Below, in pieces: positions 54,610 through 64,000 of a DNA stretch of 64,000 nt (the stretch's first letter is position 1; every line of letters starts with the position of its first letter). The stretch comes from Liopterus haemorrhoidalis (Eukaryota > Arthropoda > Insecta > Coleoptera > Dytiscidae), in contig OZ020616.1 of the NCBI GenBank assembly GCA_963971575.1, positions 24,198,713-24,262,712 on the forward strand. Reading direction: 5' to 3'. Under the pieces are notes generated by a model, which did not search any database, was not told the origin of the DNA, and saw only the letters and a list, made by a program, of their open reading frames with translations. A program made the translations under genes and the position numbers.

Positions 54610-54975
54610 TTATTGGACGATAATTTTTTGCATCAAGTTTGTCACCCTTCTTATAAATAGGGGTTATGTAAGACGATTTCCAGGAACAAGGTAGAGTACC
54701 AGCGTTGAAAGAGTGCTTCATAAGTAAACATAATGGCTCCGCCAAAGCGTCTTTGCATTTATTTAATATTAAAGATGGTATGTTGTCTGGATTCAAGGAG
54801 CACGATTCTTTAAGACAACTAAGCTCATCACGAACAATCTCAGGAGTTACTTCGATACCGGCAATATCAAATGGATTACGGGATATAGGATTGAGACTGG
54901 GTAAAACGCCATCAGGTTCAGTTGTATAGGCAGCGACAAATTCTCTGGAAAAAATGTTAGCCACAGAAGTTGTCG
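54610..54975 (-). pseudogene. CR1/Jockey-like RT N-terminal part (piece 2)
   Basis: Reads TTSVANIFSREFVAAYTTE, then EIVRDELSCLKESCSLNPDN, IPSLILNKC and SSYITPIYKKGDKLDAKNYR with PI at the junction. This is the first third of a CR1/Jockey-type RT. It follows from piece 1 at 61,956 and leads to piece 3 at 50,302. Confidence 0.85.
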
Positions 54976-55486
54976 CTAGTCAGTCTGCGTACGTGACTGG
55001 GACAATAGTTTTTCATGTGACGTCATAGATCTAGCACGTGCAGCTTAGGGTTTTTACAACTGGTTTTTCCTCGCTTCGGAATTTGGACAAATCGGAGCGC
55101 AGGATCCGAGATAAGCCGTCACCGAACTGGACCAATGAGAGAGCCGCATCGGTCGAGCGACCAGCACCGAACATCGAATAAAAACCGGCCCTTTCACTCA
55201 AACGATCGCGATCTCAAGAGATCGAGTTGGCCGAGTGACTCCGAGCTGTTCACACGTATGTGTTGTCTGCCGGTGCTTATTTGGGTATTTTCAACTGACT
55301 GAGCGTGCTTTTCAACGATAGCGGTGAGTATAAAGTGCGTGCTGTCTGGTTTTTTCGCGATCTACGGTTATTTAATAACCGCAACGATCGGCTATAGACT
55401 GTTTTAGCAGGTTTAGCCGCAACTTTTGATATTAATTGAATCATCTTTTAGTATACACCCGTATAGCTCTGTTTAGAGCTATCGGG
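54976..55486 (+). other. Jockey 5' UTR
   Basis: No gene. GATCGCGATC and CAAGAGATCGAG form short inverted segments near 55,205. The internal promoter would be expected at the very start, around TCAGT. Confidence 0.6.
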
Positions 55487-57839
55487 ATGACTCCCAGTGG
55501 TCGCGCTGGCGCCTCCGGGAGGGCTCCAGCCAGCTCTCCTAGATCACATCCTCGACGGGTGTTGAGCGATAAGGTCTGTGTTAAGGCCCCTGAAAAGCCT
55601 CACGGTGCAGTGTCTACTGTCACCGTTGAGGTACACCGGAGTGCTGACTCTGCAGCTTCGGACTCTCGACCTCCGTCGAGGGCTTCGAGCTTCAGGTCAG
55701 CTACTTCCGGAAGTAGTCGTAAAGAAGCCACCTCTGCTAGTGCAAGTGGTGATAAGACTCACGGACGTCGCAAAAGTGACTCCGTTGAGACACTAGCTGG
55801 CATCCCCGCCGCTAGCAACATGCGTGACCAGTTCCGCAAAACGTCCTCTCCAGCTGCTTCCGTAAGCAGTAAAGCTGGAAGGAAAACTAAAAATCGTAAA
55901 TCGTTACAAGCTGGCGTTCCCGCCGCCATCCCTACTACGTCGTCTGTTGTGTCTCCATCGGGCTGTGCTCCTTCCAGCCAGCCTGATGCAGCATCATCAA
56001 GCCGCTCTAGCGGCTCCGTAGTGTCTCCAGCTGGCGTTCCCGCAGCTGGAGTCAATTCTAACTCGAGTAATGGCTCCGCTTCGAAGTCACGACTGGAGAA
56101 CCGCGCTTTCGGGGGTCTCATCAATGACACCGATACGTTCGCAAATTCTGGCCGTGTTTCGAGACCGACGTCGAGTATGTCATCGTCATATCACACTGAT
56201 GATAGTAACTCAGAAAGCCGATCTTCCATCGATCGGTTCAACGTTCCGTTTATAGGGTCGTTCTTCGGTGGACTCTGACATGCTCATTAATGAGCACGTA
56301 GATGCCGCCTTCTCGTCTTCTGAGGAGAGCGACATGGACGTCCACCAGGATAGCTCCGTAAAACGTCTCAGATCGGACTCATCCACCGTCTCCGCGGGCT
56401 CGATTGCGTCAGTAAAACGACCCAAGCGGGTTCAGGAGACAGTGGAACGTGTCGAAAATGTTCAGGCCTCGGCTATGAACATTGACACTCCAGCTCCGAC
56501 CAAGTCAGGCCCCGCTAATGAGAGTAAACCTCCCACGGTTACTCTCACTAGCCGGCAACATTACATGCTGCTCAGAAGCCGGTGTGACCAATCGGGGGTC
56601 ACCATTCTGAGCGCTAAGAATCGCGTGTCTGGCATAGTGTTGCAAACAAACACTATTGCGAATTATCGCAATCTGACGCGCATTCTTGCAGACCTTCGTG
56701 CCGACAAGGGCCTGAAGGACGTTGAGTTTAACGTTCTCCTGCTCAAGTCGGATCAACCTCTTAGGGTTGTTATCAGAGGGCTTCCCGTGGAGATCCCTTT
56801 TGAAGACGTGAAGCAAGAGCTGATCGTTCTTGGGCACCGACCTTCTAAAATCTCTAGGCTCTACAAAGGGCCTATTGATGCTCGCCGCGAGATGCCTCTC
56901 ATTCTTGTTGAGGTAGCTCGTGGTGACACCGGAATTTACAATATAGCTTCACTGCTATATTTTAAAGTCTCCGTTGAGAAGAAGAGGAGGATCGACGGAA
57001 TTAAGCAGTGTTTCAACTGCCAGGGGCTGTATCACACCGCTGGCGGTTGTCATTCAAAACCGCGCTGCTCGTGGTGCAGCGGTGAACATGCGTCCCAGCA
57101 GTGTCCCAACAAGGCTGAAAAGCCTTGCTGTGTAAACTGCAAGGCGCGCAACGCCCCTGCCGATCATCCCGCCGGTTCTCGCATGTGTCCATCACGTGCT
57201 TCGACTAGACGGCCCAACGACAACCGACAGAGGAGGACAGCTCCACGTCCGAGCTACGTTCCAGCTCCTGCTCCAGCTGTATCAGCGTGGAAAAAGCCGT
57301 TGCCATACGTGGCAATGGCCAAAGCGACACCTGTTGCTACCCCTTCCCCAGCGGTGGTTTCTCAACCTGCACCACCAATGCCTACTCGCACCACTGCGAC
57401 TGTTACTCCTGAATCAGGAACAGACGCAGACGGTTATAAGAAACAGAGGAAGCGGGGGAGGAGGAATCGTGCGGCTCAGTCCGCACCTGTTCCCCCTCCG
57501 TCTGCCGCCCCTCCGAACAGGCCTAAAGAGGCAACCGTTCGTCGACAGGCGACTCAGGCACGGAGGCAACCTGCCAAGACCTCACCACTCCCGGTGAGAC
57601 CAGCGGTACGCTCCGAGAGGGGTGTGCTACCGCCTCAGGCGGTAGTAGCATCCCCACCGCAGTCCTTCCCTCAGACTCCCCTCCTTAATTTCGAAGACTC
57701 CTTCCAGACTCTTCAGCAGCTACTTAATCAAGCGGCTTCATTGCTGAGCAACGCCGCTCTGATAATTAGCCAGCTGTCGAGTATGCCTGCCTTCTGGGCC
57801 CCCACTGTTAGCACCAACAATGGCCGACACCAGAAGTAA
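55487..57839 (+). pseudogene. Jockey ORF1 (gag), one frameshift
   Basis: Start MTPSGRAGASGRAP at 55,487. The first 264 codons are Ser/Ala/Pro-rich with a repeated (Q/S)(A/P)AGVPAA-like motif, ending at a TGA at 56,276. The rest is open from about 56,268 in another frame: an acidic segment, then the gag core (YRNLTRILADLRADKGLKDV, VVIRGLPVEIPFEDVKQEL), then three zinc knuckles (CFNCQGLYHTAGGC, CSWCSGEHASQQC, CCVNCKARNAPADHPAGSRM with the last Cys after it). A Pro/Arg-rich tail ends at 57,839. The frames overlap by 11 bases, so this is either a single indel or a +1 shift site. ORF2 starts 20 bases before its end. Confidence 0.87.
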
Positions 57840-60513
57840 GACGCGCCCTTCTTCTCTCGCCATCTGCGCCTGGAACGCAGATGGACTCAGTCGCAAGAGA
57901 GATCAGCTGGAAGTGTTCGCCAGCAATCATAACATTGACGTTTTTCTAGTCAATGAGACATTTTTGAAGCCAGCAGATAGTTGTAAATTACAAAACTATA
58001 GCTGCTACAGAAATGATAGGCTTACTGGCCCTATGGGCGGTACTGCCATTTTCGTCCGGTGCAGCATTGAACACTGTCAAGCTCCAGACCCTCCGCTACA
58101 CATGCTTGAAGCTACCACCATCCAAGTTACCACTAACTTGGGACCGGTGTATCTGACAGCTGTGTATAAACAGCCCAAGAACCAACTGGATACTGCTGAC
58201 TTCGTCAAACTTTTAGACCACCGTGGTCCAGTTATTATTGGGGGAGATCTGAACTCCAAGCATCAGTCTTGGAACAGTCGGAGGAAAAACAAAAATGGAC
58301 GAGTTCTTAGGGAATTTGCCGACAGCAAAGGGGTGAATGTACTGGCTCCGAAGGACCCAACTCACTACCCGCGCGTAGCCGGACACGTTCCTGATGTGAT
58401 AGACGTCTTTATCACTAAAGATGTCCGTCACCAGACTGAAGTGTTCACACTCTCTGAGATGAGCTCTAATCACAATCCTGTGATTATGCATCTAAACGGT
58501 TCCTCGGACCATACTGGAGAAGTAACTCTCTCCAAAACGCACTGGCCATCTTTCACAAGACTGGTAGAGGAGCGAATTGACTGTCACACGTCTATCGCAT
58601 CCACTGAACAGCTTGACTCGGCTGTTGACATTTTTGTCGACACGCTGAAGAACGCTGTGAAGGAAGCTACCATCCGGAGAACTATCAAACCTCCGGCTAA
58701 ACCACTGCCCATGCATATTCGGTCTCTCATTCAGGATCGGAATCGCTCTCGCCGCTGGTGGCAGCGATTCAGAGATCCAGTCGATAAGACGGAAATGAAC
58801 AGACTCGATCGGGAAGTCCGCCAAGCCCTGGCGGATTACCGGAATGAGCGGTGGTCTAGTGTCCTAGAACAATTGTCTCCTGACGATTGCTCGCTATGGA
58901 GGATGGCCAGGGCACTAGGGAGGAAACGAGCTCGTATTCCTCCTATAGTTACTGCCAACGGGAAGGTCTACGACCGGAAAGGCAAATCGGAGGCATTCGC
59001 CGACAGTTTGCAGACCCAATGCAGTCCAAACGAGGACTTTTTAGATCGAGATTTTGTCCTGGAGGTCGGTGAAAAACTTCAGTCTCTGTCAGAGGAAGTT
59101 TTCACCCCGGACGAACGCGATTCCGTCAGCCCAGGACAGATCGTAGAGATCATCAAGAGGCTCAAAGTGCGTAAGGCACCTGGACCTGATGGCATTACTA
59201 ACCAGATGATAAAACATCTGGACAGGAAAGCTCTCGTCGCGCTGACGAACATCTTCAACGCGGCTCTGAGACTGTGCCATTTTCCACGGGTGTGGAAAAA
59301 GGCTGACGTCGTCCTCATCCCTAAACCGGAACATGACCGATCGCTGCCCAAGAGCTATCGGCCGATAAGTCTCCTATCCTGTCTCGGCAAGATCTTAGAG
59401 AAGCTGATTCTGATCAGACTTCAGGAGCACACCGATGCTAACAATCTTCTTCCTGATGAACAGTATGGATTCCGTAGCGGACACTCTACTGCCCATCAGC
59501 TCGTGCGTGTCACTGAACTGATTACAGACGGATTTAACAGAAATCAGTCGACCGGTGCAGTCTTTGTGGACGTTTCCAAGGCCTTTGATCGCGTCTGGCA
59601 CGCGGGCCTTGTCTACAAGCTGCACTGCGCTGATTTCTCTCCATCTCTCATCAGGATGATCGCCTCTTATCTCACTTCCAGAGAATTAAGAGCTAAGGTG
59701 GAGGATGTGTACTCATCGTGGAGGCCAATCGAGGCCGGCGTCCCCCAGGGCTCTTTGCTGTCGCCATTGTTATTCGCTCTTTATACGAATGACATGCCGA
59801 CGGCCGACGGAACAGCTAAATGTCAGTATGCTGATGATACAGCATATCTTGCCAGATCTTTAGGTCCAACACTGATCACTCGAAGACTCCAGCAGGCCTG
59901 CGAGAGTCTCGAGAACTGGTGTACGCGATGGCGCGTCGCCGTGAACGGTGCAAAATCTAAAGCACTGTTCTTCTCCATAAAAAAGAGATCTCCGTCAGGT
60001 ACGGTTAAACTCTTTGGAGAAGACATTCCTTGGTGTGATAGTGTCAAATATTTAGGGCTAATATTTGACCCTAGATTGACTTGGAAGAAGAACTTTACGT
60101 ACTTCATAGCCAAGGCCACTCGAGCCAAAGGAATGCTCTCGCCGCTACTATGCAAGAAGAGCTCTCTCAGCGTTACTAACAAGACACGGATTTATAAATC
60201 TGTGATACGACCTGTCTTGACCTACGCGTCTAGTGCCTGGGCTTATGCCAGCACCGCTCAGTTAAAGCGGTTGCAGACATTCCAGAACAAGTGTTTGCGG
60301 CAAATCTCTGCCGCTCCTTGGTTCATACGGAATGAGGACATAAGACGCGAACTGGGTGTACCGAGCTTGGATGAATTTCTCAGCGCTTGCGCTGAGAAAT
60401 TCTTTCAGAAAGCACAAGATCACGCAAATGCTACTATAGCATCTGCGGTTGACTACGATCCAGCCCTAGTATGGAAGCATCGAAGGCCTCGATGCTTCCT
60501 TAAGGACAACTAA
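57820..60513 (+). CDS. Jockey ORF2: endonuclease-RT, intact
   Basis: 897 codons, ATG 57,820. Endonuclease (residues about 8-225): ICAWNADGLSRKRDQL, VNETFLKPADS, PVIIGGDLNSKHQSW, then MSSNHNPVIMHL, where the expected S-D-H reads S-N-H, a possible loss of a catalytic residue. RT (about 430-740): RKAPGPDGITNQMI, SYRPISLLSCLGKILEKLI, YGFRSGHSTAHQLVRVTE, AVFVDVSKAFDRVWHAGL, GVPQGSLLSPLLFALY, CQYADDTAYL (YADD near residue 670). It ends RPRCFLKDN and a stop at 60,513. There is no RNase H. This is the longest unbroken gene in the window and the best candidate for a recently active protein. Confidence 0.95.
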   Translation: MADTRSKTRPSSLAICAWNADGLSRKRDQLEVFASNHNIDVFLVNETFLKPADSCKLQNYSCYRNDRLTGPMGGTAIFVRCSIEHCQAPDPPLHMLEATTIQVTTNLGPVYLTAVYKQPKNQLDTADFVKLLDHRGPVIIGGDLNSKHQSWNSRRKNKNGRVLREFADSKGVNVLAPKDPTHYPRVAGHVPDVIDVFITKDVRHQTEVFTLSEMSSNHNPVIMHLNGSSDHTGEVTLSKTHWPSFTRLVEERIDCHTSIASTEQLDSAVDIFVDTLKNAVKEATIRRTIKPPAKPLPMHIRSLIQDRNRSRRWWQRFRDPVDKTEMNRLDREVRQALADYRNERWSSVLEQLSPDDCSLWRMARALGRKRARIPPIVTANGKVYDRKGKSEAFADSLQTQCSPNEDFLDRDFVLEVGEKLQSLSEEVFTPDERDSVSPGQIVEIIKRLKVRKAPGPDGITNQMIKHLDRKALVALTNIFNAALRLCHFPRVWKKADVVLIPKPEHDRSLPKSYRPISLLSCLGKILEKLILIRLQEHTDANNLLPDEQYGFRSGHSTAHQLVRVTELITDGFNRNQSTGAVFVDVSKAFDRVWHAGLVYKLHCADFSPSLIRMIASYLTSRELRAKVEDVYSSWRPIEAGVPQGSLLSPLLFALYTNDMPTADGTAKCQYADDTAYLARSLGPTLITRRLQQACESLENWCTRWRVAVNGAKSKALFFSIKKRSPSGTVKLFGEDIPWCDSVKYLGLIFDPRLTWKKNFTYFIAKATRAKGMLSPLLCKKSSLSVTNKTRIYKSVIRPVLTYASSAWAYASTAQLKRLQTFQNKCLRQISAAPWFIRNEDIRRELGVPSLDEFLSACAEKFFQKAQDHANATIASAVDYDPALVWKHRRPRCFLKDN

Positions 60514-61053
60514 GCACGACTTAGCACCACAGGCCTGAGGATCAGGCCACCCCTTTCATCATCAAACATCGCAAGACACGTGTTGAGGGCTTTAGCCCGG
60601 TACACATCCAGAGGCAAGACTAGACAAAGGAGATCAGTCCTCAACGAGCCTTCAAGCAGTCAACATCTACAAGCGATCAACTAGAAAATTCTACAATACA
60701 GTCAAATGAGTTAGAAGAATATCGTCTACAACAAAAAAGAATTTATACACTCTGTGTATTATTATTACTGTATATAATTTCTGTGCTCACACTAACTTTT
60801 ACAAGTAACGCTGACGCCTTTAGCGGGCCTTGTAACTGTTTGTGTCATCGTATACGTATACACAGCGCGCTGACCGTCTTCGGCGTGTCTGTGTCCCGTT
60901 CGCTGACGGTTTAGCGGACCTCGTCAAATACGTACCGTCGCTTCACGTCCACGTCCGTTATCGTCACGTCGCATCACGTCCACGTCCGTTATCGTCACGT
61001 CGCTTCACGCCCACGCCCGTCACAATCAAGACACGTCTACGTCCGTAGCCGTC
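60514..61053 (+). other. Jockey 3' region, proximal part
   Basis: No clear gene. A tandem of three units with CACGTCCACGTCCGTTATCGTC lies near 60,945-61,020. A short open frame at 60,842-61,048 without ATG is similar to 26,127-26,210, with mostly amino-acid-changing differences, so it is not clearly coding. Confidence 0.5.
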
Positions 61054-61617
61054 TTGTCTGTCGCCGTACCCCGGCTACAAACGCACGGCCGCCGTCGCAC
61101 GCTGAAGCTAACGTCAACGCCGATTTTCGCCGTCGCCCGTTCTGTAGCGCTGCTACAGACCGGTACGACCCGGAAATCATCACCACCGAGGCCCAGCTCC
61201 TACACGACGGTTCAGCTGTCCACGCTGGCCCCCAAGAAGAGAGGCACCGAGTCACGCCGTCGCCACGCCGCTGCGTGGAACTACAGGCATAACCTACGAC
61301 CTTACGAAGTATCTAAGGCATATCAAGGCGTAGAGAAGTTTGTAAGGAAGGCTCTCTACGAGGCAGGCGACCCTAGGATTCGCTGCTTCCCACCGCCTAC
61401 ACCGTCACCGCTCAACGCAACAGCTCGCCCGCTCGTGCCGCTGTCACCCTTGACGGTCACCCATCCAACTTCGGCGGTCACCACTCCAAACTCTGTGGTC
61501 ACCACTCCGAAGTCAGGCCGCTCTTCAATCGCTCTGATCACTCCAGGAATCTCAAAGAAGAACCGAAGATTACGTCGGCGTCTCTTCAAGTTGTTCGGCT
61601 CTTCTTCACCGCCGTAA
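61054..61617 (+). CDS. Jockey 3' open frame (possible ORF3)
   Basis: 187 codons without an ATG, in the same frame as ORF2 but beyond its stop. It is Arg/Pro/Thr/Ser-rich and ends SKKNRRLRRRLFKLFGSSSP with a final P. It shares the end and much of the middle with 26,121-26,612. In the last 23 codons 10 of 14 differing codons are synonymous. An extra segment here (about 61,190-61,420), absent in the other copy, is also open. Expression would need reinitiation, splicing or non-AUG start. It may instead be a frame kept open by chance in GC-rich DNA. Confidence 0.4.
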   Translation: MSVAVPRLQTHGRRRTLKLTSTPIFAVARSVALLQTGTTRKSSPPRPSSYTTVQLSTLAPKKRGTESRRRHAAAWNYRHNLRPYEVSKAYQGVEKFVRKALYEAGDPRIRCFPPPTPSPLNATARPLVPLSPLTVTHPTSAVTTPNSVVTTPKSGRSSIALITPGISKKNRRLRRRLFKLFGSSSPP

Positions 61618-61955
61618 ACACAGTGTCGAGCGACACTGTCTCGCGACGAACGCCGACCAACGCATAGACCCGTCTTTCTCCTTCTCTCTTCCTTTCCTCA
61701 TTATTGTTATTATTGTTTACTATTCCATTGTCTTCATTTACTTGTTACTACTATTTTTTTATATTTCGTTAATAAAAACTGTTACATCCAAACTGTCCGC
61801 TTATTATTTTTCAAACCCTGGGGAATCACGTTTTATCTTTCAGGGTGTCTAGAGACGACGTGCATAGTTCTACCTCGCCGCAACGCTAGCCGTGGCCGGT
61901 AGTAGTGGTTACTCCCCTAGGGCTCAACCCCCCTGGCTGAGTCAATCCCGCAACC
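61618..61955 (+). other. Jockey 3' UTR terminus
   Basis: AATAAAAACTG near 61,770 could be a poly-A signal, but the element continues with the conserved block TCGCCGCAACGCTAGCCGTG to CAATCCCGCAAC. This block is highly conserved between the two copies and probably has a role in RT recognition. Confidence 0.6.
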
Positions 61956-62480
61956 AAGTAAAATCTTTGCATATTAAATTGGCATCACCTCTAAGAATAG
62001 GCGTTGAAACCTTGGAAGCCAGTTTAGACCGTATGTAACTATTAAACGCTTGCGGCCCTTTCTGAACCAATTGTGCTTCAGACTCGCGTCTTGTCATTTG
62101 CAGTTCACTGGTAAGATGATTAGATACATCACGAAATTCTTTATAGGATGCTGAGTTATGAATATTTATTATAACGTTTCCACAGTCTACGTTTTTGTTT
62201 ATGCAACTGTAATAGGTGGTGATTGAACCAAGGTTGCCCGAAATTAGGTCGTCTTCTTACAAAAGGAGTGTTACGATTAATTATATCAGTGACAGATGAT
62301 GAGAAATTACACCATCTCAGATCAACTGTAGGTCCATTAAGCAACTCATCCCAATCCATTGCCAAAAGTTCGTCGGAGATAGTGTCGAAGTCAGCACGCA
62401 AAAAATTTCTTCGTGTAACATTCGGAAAAGTAAGGTCACAAAAGTGTAACAAATGTATTTTAAATCTCCCAAAAAATTCT
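61956..62480 (-). pseudogene. CR1/Jockey-like ORF2 linker (piece 1)
   Basis: From 62,480 the minus strand reads HFCDLTFPNVTRRNFLRADF, then CNFSSSVTDIINRNTPFVRR and QPWFNHHLLQLHKQKRRLWK, the linker between endonuclease and RT. It continues in another frame with LTSELQMTRRESEAQLVQKG and ASKVSTPILRGDANLICKDF. It stops at the Jockey 3' end. The endonuclease is missing, so the element was already 5'-truncated. Confidence 0.82.
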
Positions 62481-63171
62481 AAAGGAAACCGTTGTCAGAT
62501 GGCAGCACATGTATGTGACATCACACTGATATGGTCTATTCACTAAAATCTTCATCACACGACATGAGAGTGCCTTTTAAAGAGGACTGATTTGACACTA
62601 ATGATTTGAGAATACAAACGTGTACTGACAAGTATGACATTCTAGCATACACAGATCTTAATATATGTGTTTAGATACGCCACTGTCATAACGCCTGCGC
62701 AAGGCATTCATAACATAAGACATTAGGTGCATTTTTCAAGTATATATACATTCCAGAAAGTTTTCTCATGTAAACAAGTTGTGCGGTGTACGTGCCAGAT
62801 CATGGCCAAAAACAAATAGTTTAATTATTATTAATTATATTTAATGGTTATTTGTTTCAAAATGAATTAAATATGTATAATTGTACCAATTTACGAATCA
62901 ATTAAACACAATGTGATACAGTCCACTCAATACAGTTGTTTACTCAATTTTACAACTACCAATCCATCCAGAAGCCGATTAGCAGCGGAAGACATCTGCT
63001 CCCAGGTGACAGATGAGCAGTTCATCGCCCATTTTGGTCCATTCGAGCCACATTTTGGTTCAACCGAGCCGCATTTCAAGATTCGACAGGCGGCCATTTT
63101 GAAACTGTCCACGAGGAATTCATTGTGAGTCCAGACCTTTTCTATTTTATTTCTATTTGCGTAAAACTCTT
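62481..63171. other. No gene recognised
   Basis: Non-coding. Near 63,030-63,080 there is a short repeat of GAGCCACATTTTGG and GAGCCGCATTTCAAG. No family is assigned. Confidence 0.5.
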
Positions 63172-63578
63172 AGGGCCGCTTTTACAATCGTTGGATAAAG
63201 CTCGGATAGCACTATTCCCGGTATGAAGTCAAAAAATCGCTTTTACAATGCTCGGATAAAGCTCGGATAGGATAAACATCGGAATAAACACCAGAATATC
63301 TTATCTGGCCAACGGTACTTCAGATAAAGGGCAGTATAAGTTATTCCCTTGCTCTGATTGGTGAATAAGAATTTGTTACTCAGCAATGGTAAAAAAATTA
63401 AATTGACGTATGATATATGTCACATTGCAACGTTTCGTTTGTATTTTGCAATTTCGTTTATAAAAATATAATAATGAACCAAAATAAAAGGAAAAGGAGT
63501 TCTAACTATTCTATGAAGGAAATTGATACTCTCGTGATGCTAGTGGAAGAATTTAAGGACAAAGTTGGCAAGTTATAA
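63172..63578 (+). mobile_element. Possible Harbinger-type 5' end with Myb/SANT start
   Basis: GGGCCGCTTTTACAATCG begins a segment with two copies of a (T/G)CGCTTTTACAAT...GGATAAAGCTCGGATA block (63,177-63,214 and 63,229-63,270), as in DNA-transposon subterminal repeats. A small frame from the ATG at 63,474 reads MNQNKRKRSSNYSMKEIDTL and VMLVEEFKDKVGKL then stops, like the first helix of the Myb/SANT-like accessory protein of Harbinger elements. The rest of the element is missing. Confidence 0.45.
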
Positions 63579-64000
63579 TTTATATTTATATATTTTATTT
63601 ATTTTGAACGTAGAATGCAAAAAAACAGATCACGTTTCAAGTGCCGGGTCCGGTGTCGTATATATACACACGAATTTTCAAATTTTTCAAACGGTGTCTG
63701 AAAGTAGGTCATTCAAGTAGTATTTTTCAGAAAAAAAAATTGCGGGTTATCGCGATTTTCTTGAGTTACAAAGGTAAAAGTTTTGTAAAATGCATTATTG
63801 TAATTACATTATTTGTCAAAAGATGGCAGCATAGAACGTGCTACACTGTTCCGTAGAATGTTTTTGTTATTAAACATACCCTAACCTAAGATAGTGTTTT
63901 GTCATTAAACTAGAAGATATGTAGCTCGCTCCCCTTGGTTCTACTAGCCTAATACGCTCCTAACCTAACCTAAAATAATGTTTTGTCATTAAACTAAAAA
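63579..64000. repeat. Non-coding end of window, with a 38-bp direct repeat
   Basis: CCTAACCTAAGATAGTGTTT at about 63,878 and CCTAACCTAAAATAATGTTT at about 63,967 are each followed by TGTCATTAAACTA. No gene is recognised. Confidence 0.7.

Larger units (their letters stand above)
54976..61955 (+). mobile_element. Jockey element, near complete
   Basis: About 7.0 kb on the plus strand. It has a 5' UTR of about 510 bases that begins near GTCAGTCTGCGTACGTGAC (TCAGT resembles the arthropod initiator), ORF1 with a PRE_C2HC-like gag, an intact ORF2 of 897 codons, and a long 3' region of about 1.44 kb with a further open frame. The last bases AGTCAATCCCGCAAC also end the copy at 26.9 kb. GC is clearly above the surroundings. 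There is no poly-A tail and no target duplication that I can see. Closest clade by RT motifs is Jockey. Confidence 0.9.
41156..62480 (-). mobile_element. CR1/Jockey-like element split by three nested insertions
   Basis: Four collinear minus-strand pieces belong to one ORF2: 62,480-61,956, 54,975-54,610, 50,302-49,752 and 41,977-41,156, in total about 2.3 kb. Between them lie a Jockey element, a CR1-group element and an errantivirus. The junctions fall within single motifs: KNYRPI ends one piece at about 54,615 and SISSFIRKVFERI begins the next at 50,300; LIDWS ends at 49,755 and NLPLNPEKT begins at 41,975. The 5' end is truncated before the endonuclease. The 3' end has an (AAT)n tail. Confidence 0.88.

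Noticed and set aside
55759..56130. Minus-strand frame opposite Jockey ORF1
   Set aside because: GC-rich shadow of the Ser/Ala-rich gag.
54970..61960. Target-site duplication around the Jockey element
   Set aside because: No shared string is visible between the left flank (GAAGTTGTCG) and the right flank (CAAGTAAAATC); the boundaries stay approximate.
63955..63980. Arthropod telomere repeat CCTAACCTAACCTAA
   Set aside because: Only three units, inside a dispersed direct repeat; too short to indicate a telomere.

Overview
The window looks like arthropod, most likely insect, heterochromatin or a transposon-rich intergenic region. I find no host cellular gene. The evidence for an insect is the mix of element families: BEL/Pao and errantivirus-type Gypsy LTR elements, Jockey, CR1-like and I-like non-LTR elements, Penelope-like elements (PLEs) and PIF/Harbinger. 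The background is AT-rich, and the Jockey copy at 55-62 kb stands out by its high GC. The sequence does not let me name a species.

Layout. 0.1-3.4 kb: endonuclease/linker remnant of an I-like element on the minus strand, and a 123-bp tandem array. 3.4-9.7 kb: a BEL/Pao element (minus) with both LTRs. 9.7-11.4 kb: ORF1 and the ORF2 start of an I-like element, probably the one split by the BEL insertion. 11.8-15.0 kb: 3' half of an I-like element (plus) with RT and RNase H. 15.0-16.8 kb: Copia gag, RTE-type and Gypsy integrase scraps. 17.3-21.5 kb: PLE pieces and a two-gene PIF/Harbinger element. 21.7-25.9 kb: CR1-like element (minus) with a PHD-finger ORF1. 25.9-27.0 kb: 3' end of a Jockey-type copy. 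27.1-33.0 kb: two head-to-head Gypsy-type elements forming a large inverted repeat. 33-38.6 kb: AT-rich repeats, MITE-like sequences, a PLE endonuclease and a tRNA-derived SINE. 38.9-40.8 kb: BEL integrase fragment and an unknown non-LTR tail.

41-62.5 kb is one CR1/Jockey-like element on the minus strand, split by three younger insertions: (i) an errantivirus-type endogenous retrovirus at 41,978-49,751 whose LTRs differ at 3 of 222 sites; (ii) a 4.3-kb non-LTR element at 50,303-54,609 with target duplications; (iii) a near-complete Jockey element at about 54,976-61,955. The four host-element pieces are collinear.

Most unusual points: the errantivirus pol carries a TARG1/OARD1-like macro domain between RNase H and integrase, with both known catalytic residues kept; its gag-pol junction has a canonical U UUU UUA slippery site in the correct phase; the 50.3-kb non-LTR element has ORF1 and ORF2 in one frame separated by UAG CAA UUA, the classic leaky-stop context; two diverged Jockey-type copies share a 3' reading frame whose last codons vary mainly at synonymous sites; and PLE-type hammerhead cores are visible at 15.4 and 17.35 kb. 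Nearly all coding sequence is broken. The exceptions are the 897-residue Jockey ORF2 and the errantivirus gag.
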